Position numbers and translations under genes: made by a program. A DNA stretch of 22,494 nucleotides from an uncultured Bacillaceae bacterium (lineage in GTDB: Bacteria; Bacillota; Bacilli; Bacillales; Caldibacillaceae): assembly GCA_937951955.1 (NCBI GenBank), contig CALGAD010000126.1, positions 1 through 22,494 of the forward strand, written 5' to 3'. Position 1 is the first letter of the stretch. Each line of letters begins with the position of its first letter. Under the pieces are notes generated by a model. The model saw only the letters and a program-made list of their open reading frames with translations. It made no database searches and was not told the origin of the DNA. Shown here one piece after another: positions 1 to 6,260 of this stretch.

Positions 1-69
1 CAAGTGTACATTTTTGATGGCCATTCAATGCATTTTTCACTTGCCAAAAACACATAAAAGGCATTATTT

Positions 70-98
70 TTGCAATTTTTGTAAAAGAAGTTTATTAT
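70..98 (+). promoter_or_regulatory. Candidate sigma-A promoter for yjlC-ndh
   Basis: TTGCAA at 70-75 and TATTAT at 93-98 are separated by 17 bases, close to the sigma-A consensus. This would give a leader of about 170 bases before yjlC. A second -10-like CATAAT at 211-216 lies nearer the gene but has only a weak TTTATT -35 match. The choice between them is open. The rest of 1-275 contains no supportable gene. Confidence 0.4.
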
Positions 99-227
99 AA
101 AACTAGCAATTAATCATTTATTCACTATTTGTTCAAAATTCAAAATCTGTCATTGATTGTGATAACTTCAACATTGCAAATCTTCTTTTTATTTTGTTTG
201 GAAGGGTTTACATAATGTCGCTAGTTC

Positions 228-243
228 TGGTGTGAACACACCA
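228..243. promoter_or_regulatory. Inverted repeat upstream of yjlC, candidate operator
   Basis: TGGTGTGAACACACCA has perfect 7-base arms around an AA centre. A 2-base loop cannot form a stable RNA hairpin, so a protein-binding DNA site is more likely. B. subtilis ndh is controlled by the redox repressor Rex (consensus TTGTGAA-N4-TTCACAA). This element shares only the TGTGAA half-site, so it is not a clear Rex box. Confidence 0.35.
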
Positions 244-275
244 ATATTTATAAATGAGAGAAGGGAGAATGGGAA

Positions 276-707
276 ATGACGAATCAAGTAGACGAAGGAG
301 TAGTAAAAACAACAGTGCCGGCTCATCAAGGGGAGAAAGATGTTCTTGAACAATTATTAAAGCCGGAAGTTCAAGAATCCATCACTGCTTTAGTTGAACA
401 ATTACCAAAGCTGTCCGAGATGGTCACCCAGCTCACAGAAATCTATGAAACTGTCAATTCCTTATTAACGGATGATTTACTCCGGGAGGAAACAAAAAAG
501 GCGGTCAAAGATATTGTTGGCCCTGTGAGTGATTCGGTCAAAGCGGTGACAAGAAATGTTATGGAAGCAAAAGAACGTGCGGAAGAAAGTGAAGAAGTGA
601 TCGGCTTATTTGGACTCTTAAAAATTATGAAAGATCCACAGGCACAAAAATTCTTTAGATTTTTGAATGCTTATTTAGAAGTGAGCAAAGAAAACGATAA
701 ACAATAA
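276..707 (+). CDS. yjlC: DUF1641 protein YjlC, partner of NADH dehydrogenase
   Basis: A 143-residue acidic, helical, soluble-looking protein with no signal peptide or membrane segment. The C-terminal third (roughly 108-136, including GLFGLLKIMKDPQAQKFFRF) is the conserved core of DUF1641. In B. subtilis the yjlC gene (about 140 residues) precedes ndh in one operon, and the same arrangement is seen here with an 18-base gap to ndh. Proteins of this family are also found beside formate dehydrogenase-like and sulfide/quinone oxidoreductase genes, so a role in assisting a flavoprotein is an inference; no biochemical activity can be read from the sequence. The ATG at 276 follows AAGGGAGA at about 261-268. 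Assignment is by length, domain and neighbour. Confidence 0.85.
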   Translation: MTNQVDEGVVKTTVPAHQGEKDVLEQLLKPEVQESITALVEQLPKLSEMVTQLTEIYETVNSLLTDDLLREETKKAVKDIVGPVSDSVKAVTRNVMEAKERAEESEEVIGLFGLLKIMKDPQAQKFFRFLNAYLEVSKENDKQ

Positions 708-725
708 CGAGATAGGAGGATTTTC

Positions 726-1904
726 ATGGCAAAAGATATCGTGATTTTAGGGGCTGGATACGGGGGAGTATTAGCTGCTTTATCCGTTCGACAATATATG
801 ACAAAAGAAGAAGCGAATGTAACGATCGTCAATAAATATCCTACTCACCAAATTATTACTGAACTACATCGCCTGGCAGCGGGTAATGTGGCAGAAGGAA
901 GGGTAGCTTTACCGCTGAAAAAAATTTTTAAAGGAAAAGATGTCAATATCGTTATTGCTGAAGTCGAATCCTTTAATGTTGATGAAAAACGGGTGAAGCT
1001 ATCCAATGGCGATACGCTCAGTTATGATGTGCTTGTTGTTGGTTTAGGTAGTGTCACGAATTTCTTCGGAATTCCCGGTTTGGCCGAAAATAGCCTCGTG
1101 CTGAAATCGGTGGATGATGCGAAGAAAATTTACAACCATGTGGAAGAGCGCATCCGCGAGTATGCGAAAACGAAAAATGAAGCCGATGCGACCATCGTTA
1201 TCGGTGGCGGTGGCTTGACTGGAGTTGAACTCGTCGGTGAACTTGTCGATCTCATGCCTGAACTTGCGCAGAAGTATGGCGTGGATCGGGACGAAATCAA
1301 AATTAAATTAGTCGAAGGAATGCCGAAGATTTTACCTGTTTTACCGGATCCGTTAATCGAGTATGCCACCGAAAGTTTAGAAAAACGGGGCGTGGAGTTT
1401 TTAACCGGCTTGTTTGTCACCGGGGTTGAAGGAAATGTCATCGAATTGAAAGACGGCACGAAGATTACAGCCAATACCTTCGTCTGGACCGGCGGTATCA
1501 TGGGCAATCCGCTTGTTGGTGAATCCGGCTTGGAAGTCAACCGCGGCAGAGCAACGGTCAATGAATATTTACAATCCACCTCCCATCCAGATGTGTTTGT
1601 CGTAGGGGACAGTGCGGTAGCGATGAAACCGGACGGTAAACCGTATCCTCCGACAGCACAAAATTCCTGGCAAATGGGTGAGCTAGTGGGCTACAATATT
1701 TTCGCTTACCTCAATGGCGGAACAATGAAACCATTTGATCCGGTCGATTTAGGTACATTAGCCAGCCTGGGGCGGAAAGATTGTGTCGCCGCCGTCGGTA
1801 GCAACCGTACCCATCTGAAGGGCACACCGGCAGCGGTCTTGAAAGAAGCAAGCAATGTCCGATACTTATCCCATATTAAAGGGCTATTTACGTACGCCTA
1901 TTAA
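726..1904 (+). CDS. ndh: Type II NADH:quinone dehydrogenase (non-proton-pumping)
   Basis: Single-subunit flavoprotein that passes electrons from NADH through FAD to menaquinone at the inner face of the membrane. It is 392 residues, the same length as B. subtilis Ndh (YjlD). The N-terminal FAD-binding fold shows GAGYGG at 9-14. The second, NADH-binding fold shows GGGGLTGVE at 160-168. FVVGDSA at about 291-297 is the FAD ribityl/pyrophosphate motif, and AQNSWQMG at 311-318 matches the quinone-site AQxxxQxG motif of NDH-2 enzymes. The C-terminal segment is amphipathic and would hold the protein to the membrane. The ATG is preceded by AGGAGG at 715-720. It is cotranscribed with yjlC and ends at the bidirectional terminator at 1912-1957. 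A sulfide:quinone oxidoreductase is less likely because the catalytic cysteines are absent. Confidence 0.93.
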   Translation: MAKDIVILGAGYGGVLAALSVRQYMTKEEANVTIVNKYPTHQIITELHRLAAGNVAEGRVALPLKKIFKGKDVNIVIAEVESFNVDEKRVKLSNGDTLSYDVLVVGLGSVTNFFGIPGLAENSLVLKSVDDAKKIYNHVEERIREYAKTKNEADATIVIGGGGLTGVELVGELVDLMPELAQKYGVDRDEIKIKLVEGMPKILPVLPDPLIEYATESLEKRGVEFLTGLFVTGVEGNVIELKDGTKITANTFVWTGGIMGNPLVGESGLEVNRGRATVNEYLQSTSHPDVFVVGDSAVAMKPDGKPYPPTAQNSWQMGELVGYNIFAYLNGGTMKPFDPVDLGTLASLGRKDCVAAVGSNRTHLKGTPAAVLKEASNVRYLSHIKGLFTYAY

Positions 1905-1911
1905 TCGAAAG

Positions 1912-1957
1912 AAAAAGGAGCAAACCGCAAACGAATCGTTGCGGTTTGCTCCTTTTT
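1912..1957. terminator. Bidirectional intrinsic terminator between ndh and yhzD
   Basis: Perfect 19-base arms, AAAAAGGAGCAAACCGCAA (1912-1930) and its complement (1939-1957), enclose an 8-base loop. The A/T-rich ends provide a T-tract on either strand. It lies between convergent ndh and the leftward small gene, so it can end both transcripts. Confidence 0.92.
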
Positions 1958-1962
1958 CGTAA

Positions 1963-2148
1963 TTACACGTGGAATAGCAGTAATTTTCCTTCCGGCGATA
2001 CGACGCGGTGGGTTTTTTCTAATGCCTGATGTTCCTTTAAAATTTCTTCACCCTTCTGTTTTGCTTCGGTATCATTGGCCGCTTCAAACGTTTCGTCTAA
2101 AATCTTCTTCCCATTTTTTTCATAGGCGGTTACAAAATACGTTTTCAA
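1963..2148 (-). CDS. yhzD: YhzD-like small protein
   Basis: A 61-residue protein with a YFVTAYEKNGKKILDETFEA start and a SPEGKLLLFHV end, resembling the Bacillus YhzD-like family (short conserved proteins of unknown function). It has no signal peptide or membrane helix; the pattern suggests a small alpha/beta fold. The start is TTG (2148-2146), supported by AGGGGAG seven bases upstream on the reverse strand. It is convergent with ndh and shares its terminator. The family name comes from recalled resemblance; the function is unknown. Confidence 0.75.
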   Translation of the reverse strand: MKTYFVTAYEKNGKKILDETFEAANDTEAKQKGEEILKEHQALEKTHRVVSPEGKLLLFHV

Positions 2149-2490
2149 GCCGTGTCTCCCCTTTGTGTGAAAGTAATTGTAATCGAATAATCTTTCCTCT
2201 ATTCTTAATATAATTTCAAATCTTGTTTTTTAAAAGAAAAGTGAAACTTAATGACTGTTCCATCCGTAAAATATACCGATTTGGACTAAACATGCCACGT
2301 ACAATTCTTTGTTGGGGTAAAAGCTCTTTACGTGGCGTATGGGAATACTATATAGTTTAAACATCGCCACATTATTCTGTTTCCAGCTATCTATGAAACA
2401 GGTATAAACAGAAAACATTTATAATATTGTTGTCTTAACAAAAGCATGTAAAGTATTGAATAAGGATATATCTGAAAAGGGGAGAGCATA
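2149..2490. other. AT-rich intergenic region with divergent starts for yhzD and yhaQ
   Basis: 342 bases without a supportable gene. It contains an 8-base inverted repeat GCCACGTA/TACGTGGC (2294-2301 and 2329-2336, 27-base loop) and a smaller one CTGTTTC/GAAACAG (2377-2383 and 2395-2401). TATAAT at 2420-2425 could be a -10 for yhaQ, but no good -35 sits 16-18 bases upstream. AATACTATA (2344-2352) and TATAATATT (2420-2428) each match the ScoC consensus RATANTATY at 8 of 9 positions, which AT-rich DNA can give by chance. Confidence 0.5.
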
Positions 2491-3390
2491 ATGGCTCTAA
2501 AATTGGAACATGTGACAAAACGATTCGGAAAGTTTACGGCAGTGGACGATTTATCGTTGGAAATTCCGGAACATGAAATCTTTGGTTTTCTCGGTCGTAA
2601 CGGTGCGGGAAAAACGACAACATTTCGGATGATTTTAGGTATTTTAGATCCGAATGAAGGAGAGATCTCCTGGGACGGAAAGAAAATTGATTATTCGACA
2701 AGTCCCGAAATCGGTTATTTGCCTGAAGAGCGAGGGCTGTATCCGAAATTAACCGTCAAGGAGCAGATCGTCTATTTAGCCCGTTTACGGAAAATGAATA
2801 AAAAAGATGCCTTGAAAGAATTGGATAACTGGCTAGAGCGGTTTAAAATCCCGGAATATAAAACGAAAAGAGTCGAAGAATTATCCAAGGGAAATCAGCA
2901 AAAAATCCAGTTTATCGCCAGCGTGATCCATAAACCGAAACTATTAATCCTGGATGAACCGTTTAGCGGGCTCGATCCGGTCAATGTAGAACTGTTAAAA
3001 ACAGCGGTCATTGATTTGAAAAATGCAGGTACGTCCATCGTTTTCTCGAGCCACCAGATGGGACATGTCGAGGAATTGTGTAATTATTTATGCATCATGC
3101 ATCACGGGAAAACCGTCGTCAACGGGTCACTCCGAGAGATTAAACGTTCTTTCGGGAAAAAGAATTTAATGATTCATGCAGATTTTGATCTCGACTTTTT
3201 ACAAGAGTTTCCGGGAGTAACAAAAGCACAAAAGACGGCGGCAGGCATGCACTTGCAAATTACCGGAGAAGATGTGGCGGAGGCAATATTGCAGCAAATT
3301 GCTTCCCGGGGAATGATTCGGAAATTTGAACTGGAAGAACCGTCATTGAACGATATTTTTATTGAGAAAGTCGGTGAAGAACTTGAATAA
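2491..3390 (+). CDS. yhaQ: ABC exporter ATP-binding protein YhaQ (NatA-like)
   Basis: A 299-residue cytoplasmic ATPase subunit of an ABC-2 type exporter. Walker A GRNGAGKTT is at 35-43, the signature LSKGNQQK at 131-138, Walker B LLILDEP at 151-157, and the switch histidine is in FSSHQM at about 185-190. The C-terminal extension of about 90 residues, typical of the NatA/CcmA group, contains the EEPSLNDIFIEKVG motif. The ATG is preceded by GGGGAGAG. It overlaps or directly abuts yhaP, whose product is the membrane partner. B. subtilis has yhaQP in the same relative place upstream of yhaO. The substrate is unknown; relatives export sodium ions or toxic compounds. Confidence 0.9.
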   Translation: MALKLEHVTKRFGKFTAVDDLSLEIPEHEIFGFLGRNGAGKTTTFRMILGILDPNEGEISWDGKKIDYSTSPEIGYLPEERGLYPKLTVKEQIVYLARLRKMNKKDALKELDNWLERFKIPEYKTKRVEELSKGNQQKIQFIASVIHKPKLLILDEPFSGLDPVNVELLKTAVIDLKNAGTSIVFSSHQMGHVEELCNYLCIMHHGKTVVNGSLREIKRSFGKKNLMIHADFDLDFLQEFPGVTKAQKTAAGMHLQITGEDVAEAILQQIASRGMIRKFELEEPSLNDIFIEKVGEELE

Positions 3391-4648
3391 TTTTTGGGTT
3401 GTATTATCGCATACGTATATCAGTAAAGTGAAAAGAAAACAATTTATCACTTCAACTGTAGGTACGTTAATATTTATTTTACTGATGGCCAATATTGTAC
3501 CGATTATTGAGTTCTTTGTATCATTAGGTGATGATGATACGAAAACGGTCGTTGTCGTCGATGAAACAAACCAATTAGGCGAATTATTTGTCGATACTTT
3601 TCAGACAATGCATGAAGATACACCGATTAAACTCGGCGAACATGATGAGGAAGGATTAAAAGAGCAGGTTTTGAATGATGAAATCAAAGGATATGTCCTT
3701 CTCCAGCTGGATGAACGGGGCATACCGCAAGCTACGTATAAAGCGAAAAATTTATCCGAATTCGGAACTCAGGAGGAATTAAACTCTACATTACAACAGG
3801 TAAAAATGGTATATGTCGCCCAGCAAATGAATCTGTCCGGGGAACAATTACTGCTGCTCAATGAACCGGCTTCCTTCGATCAAGAAGCGCTTGAAGAAGG
3901 AAGCAAAACCCAGGAAGAATTGTCGCAAGCAAGGGGACTCGTGTACATCTTGTTATTCGTCATTTATTTTGCCGTCATTTTGTATGCCAATATGATCGCA
4001 ACGGAAGTAGCGACAGAGAAAGCTTCCCGGGTGATGGAAATTTTGATTTCTAGCGTTTCTCCCGTTACGCAAATGTTTGCCAAGATTATTGGTGTCGGCC
4101 TCGTTGGTTTGACACAGATGATCATCTGGCTCGGTATAGGATATTTTGCTTTACAGAAAAATGTTGAGAAAATGACCGGTGGATTTTTCAGCGTCTTCGG
4201 TTTTGAAAATGCTTCGATTTCCACAATCATTTATGCCATTGTTTTCTTTTTACTCGGCTTTTTCCTTTACGCAACGCTAGCAGCATTGTTAGGCTCGTTA
4301 GTAAGCCGGATTGAAGATGTGGCACAGATTATCTCACCGATGACCTGGTTAATTATCATTGGCTTTTTGTTAGCGATGTTTGGCTTATATACACCAGAGG
4401 CAACATTCATTACAGTGACTTCATATATTCCTTTCTTCACGCCGATGATCATGTTCATGCGCGTGGGGGTGTTGAATTTGCCAGTGTGGGAGCCACTTTT
4501 AGGTATCGCGGTACTAATTGTCAGCATCATCCTTTTAGGGAATTTTGCGGCAAAAGTATATAAAGGCGGTGTCTTGATGTACGGCGCATCCAGTTCGTTA
4601 AAAGATATCAAAACCGCTCTGCAATTAGGAAAACGAAACAATTCATGA
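3383..4648 (+). CDS. yhaP: ABC-2 type exporter permease YhaP (NatB-like)
   Basis: Membrane subunit of the YhaQP exporter, about 421 residues. One transmembrane helix lies near the N-terminus (around residues 22-42). A large extracytoplasmic region of about 130 residues with D/E-rich stretches follows, then five or six further helices in the C-terminal half, the usual NatB/ABC2_membrane_3 layout. The proposed start is TTG at 3383, giving MNNFWVVLSHTY, preceded by GGTGA six bases upstream; this matches the MNxFW-type start I recall for homologues. In-frame TTG at 3362 and GTG at 3374 are alternatives. With the 3383 start it overlaps yhaQ by 8 bases, implying translational coupling. It ends before the terminator at 4663-4702. 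The transported substrate is not known. Confidence 0.85.
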   Translation: MNNFWVVLSHTYISKVKRKQFITSTVGTLIFILLMANIVPIIEFFVSLGDDDTKTVVVVDETNQLGELFVDTFQTMHEDTPIKLGEHDEEGLKEQVLNDEIKGYVLLQLDERGIPQATYKAKNLSEFGTQEELNSTLQQVKMVYVAQQMNLSGEQLLLLNEPASFDQEALEEGSKTQEELSQARGLVYILLFVIYFAVILYANMIATEVATEKASRVMEILISSVSPVTQMFAKIIGVGLVGLTQMIIWLGIGYFALQKNVEKMTGGFFSVFGFENASISTIIYAIVFFLLGFFLYATLAALLGSLVSRIEDVAQIISPMTWLIIIGFLLAMFGLYTPEATFITVTSYIPFFTPMIMFMRVGVLNLPVWEPLLGIAVLIVSIILLGNFAAKVYKGGVLMYGASSSLKDIKTALQLGKRNNS

Positions 4649-4662
4649 ATACGTAATTAAAG

Positions 4663-4702
4663 AAGGCAAGGGGAGAAAGTATTTCTTCCCTTGCCTTTTC
4701 CT
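4663..4702 (+). terminator. Intrinsic terminator after yhaP
   Basis: Arms AAGGCAAGGG (4663-4672) and CCCTTGCCTT (4688-4697), with further inner pairing AGAAA/TTTCT, followed by TTTTCCTTTT. It closes the yhaQP unit. Confidence 0.85.
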
Positions 4703-4977
4703 TTTGCAGAAGTTCTCCCATACATTCAATCAATCTCTAAAAAATGGAATTGGTTTTGATACGGATTTGGCTGGAGATGACTCTATTACTGTATTTACAC
4801 TTTTTTAGGGAGTAATGAACTTCAGGTAACAAAAATTAATTTAGATCAATAGTAGAGTTATAAATATAATCGTTACAAAAACTTACCATAAAAGAAAATA
4901 GCAAAGATCCCGTTCTATTCATTACCGTATATTTGTTATTAGCTTCACTACGAGAACATGCATTCGCCCGGGAAAGA
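4703..4977. other. Intergenic region between yhaP terminator and yhaO promoter
   Basis: About 275 bases without a supportable gene. A forward reading frame that ends at the TAG 4805-4807 contains the protein-like stretch SLKNGIGFDTDLAGDDSITV but has no start signal after the terminator, so at most it is a remnant. TATAAT at 4865-4870 has no good -35. Confidence 0.4.
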
Positions 4978-4986
4978 TGGTACAAT
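4978..4986 (+). promoter_or_regulatory. Extended -10 promoter for yhaO-yhaN-yhaM
   Basis: TGGTACAAT combines a TGn extension with a good -10 hexamer (TACAAT, 4981-4986). The -35 region (around 4958-4963, ATGCAT) is poor, as expected for an extended -10 promoter. Transcription would begin near 4993, about 38 bases before yhaO. Confidence 0.55.
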
Positions 4987-5030
4987 GGACAAAAAAGACA
5001 GAAAATCGGTTGTAAAGCGAGCGGATTATT

Positions 5031-6260
5031 ATGAAAAAAGTTCAATTCATCCATTGTGCCGATCTTCACCTGGGCAGTCCATTTGTTGGCTTGCAAAACC
5101 TTCCCGAGCGAATCTATCAAGAAATCAGTCAGGCGATTGAGCGATCCTTTTCAAGGATTGTCGATATCGCCATTGAAAAAAAGGTCGATTTTATGATTAT
5201 CGCCGGGGACCTTTATGATGGGGAGGACCGGAATATTCGCGCCCAGCTTTATTTCCGCAAAGAAATGGAACGATTGCAAGCAGCGGATATTCCCGTATTT
5301 ATCGTTCATGGCAATCATGATCATTTAGGGGGAAGCTGGACAAAACTGAAATGGCCGGATAATGTTTTTGTTTTTCCGGAACAGGTTGAATGGAAACAAT
5401 GGACGACAGCTAACGGTACGGTGTGCCACCTGTACGGTTTTAGCTATCCGAAAGCCCATGTAAAGGAATCCATGATTTCACATTATGAAAAACAGCCCGG
5501 TGCTGATTTTCATATCGGCATTTTGCATGGACACGATTCCCGTAACTCGGAGCATTATCAATATGCTCCGTTTAGCACCCGGGAATTGCTTGCGAAAGGT
5601 TTTGACTACTGGGCCCTCGGGCATATTCATCAAAGGGAAATTTTAGCTAACGATCCGTATATTATTTATCCGGGAAATATACAGGGGAGAAATAAAAAAG
5701 AAACGGGCCGCAAAGGTTGTTTTTACGTCACAATGACGGAAGGAAAAACAGCAGTCGATTTTATCGAGACGGCGCCGATTGTCTGGATGAAGCAAGAAAT
5801 CGAAAGCCCGTTGCGGAACTTTGATGACCTGTATCAAGCCTGTGTGGAAATTAAAGACGCCATGAAGCGAAAAGGGCGACATTCTTTTGTTGAAATTCGA
5901 ATCGATAAAGAACTGATCGCCTCTTCCCTGGATGAGTGGGTGTATTCCGATGAATTCTTGCATCTATTACAGGAAGGGGAAGAAGGAGAGCGAATCTTTT
6001 GCTGGATTCATTCATTGCAAATAAACGAAACGATCCGGACGACCGAACGGGTTTCCGATCACTTTTTTAAAGAGATGGATACGATCATCGAAGATTTGCA
6101 AGATTTAGAGGAATCTCTTGCCTTGCTTTATCATCATCCCCGTGCCAAAAAATTTTTAGATCCCTTAACGAAGCAGGAAGAAAGAGAAATTATCGAAGAA
6201 GCAAAGCAGATGCTGCATCGTTATTTACAGGGGACGAAAGGGGACGGCCATGGTTATTAA
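5031..6260 (+). CDS. yhaO: Mre11/SbcD-like metallophosphoesterase YhaO
   Basis: A 409-residue member of the DNA repair exonuclease (calcineurin-like phosphoesterase) family. Metal-binding motifs appear in order: CADLHLGS (D11, H13), AGDLYDGED (D60), GNHDH (94-98), HGHD (166-169) and GHIHQR (H198, H200). This is the two-metal active site of Mre11/SbcD nucleases. A C-terminal region of about 150 residues with helical stretches would bind the ATPase partner. The next gene encodes a Rad50/SMC-like ATPase and overlaps this one by 11 bases, so the two probably form a Mre11-Rad50-like complex that processes DNA ends. The ribosome binding site is weak (GAGCGG), but the IHCADLHLG beginning fits the family N-terminus. 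The exact in vivo substrate is not shown by the sequence. Confidence 0.9.
   Translation: MKKVQFIHCADLHLGSPFVGLQNLPERIYQEISQAIERSFSRIVDIAIEKKVDFMIIAGDLYDGEDRNIRAQLYFRKEMERLQAADIPVFIVHGNHDHLGGSWTKLKWPDNVFVFPEQVEWKQWTTANGTVCHLYGFSYPKAHVKESMISHYEKQPGADFHIGILHGHDSRNSEHYQYAPFSTRELLAKGFDYWALGHIHQREILANDPYIIYPGNIQGRNKKETGRKGCFYVTMTEGKTAVDFIETAPIVWMKQEIESPLRNFDDLYQACVEIKDAMKRKGRHSFVEIRIDKELIASSLDEWVYSDEFLHLLQEGEEGERIFCWIHSLQINETIRTTERVSDHFFKEMDTIIEDLQDLEESLALLYHHPRAKKFLDPLTKQEEREIIEEAKQMLHRYLQGTKGDGHGY

Noticed and set aside
154..175. TTGTGATAACTTCAAC as a Rex operator for ndh
   Set aside because: The half-sites resemble TTGTGA and TTCA but the spacing is one base short and the right arm is poor, so it does not fit the consensus.
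1130..1579. Long reverse-strand open frame (149 codons) inside ndh
   Set aside because: It lies wholly opposite a well-supported ndh gene with clear motifs and is low-complexity in S, P and T; it has no ribosome binding site and is a shadow frame.
4836..5120. Reverse frame of 94 codons across the yhaO promoter
   Set aside because: It overlaps the yhaO start and extended -10 promoter, has no ribosome binding site and no recognisable motif.
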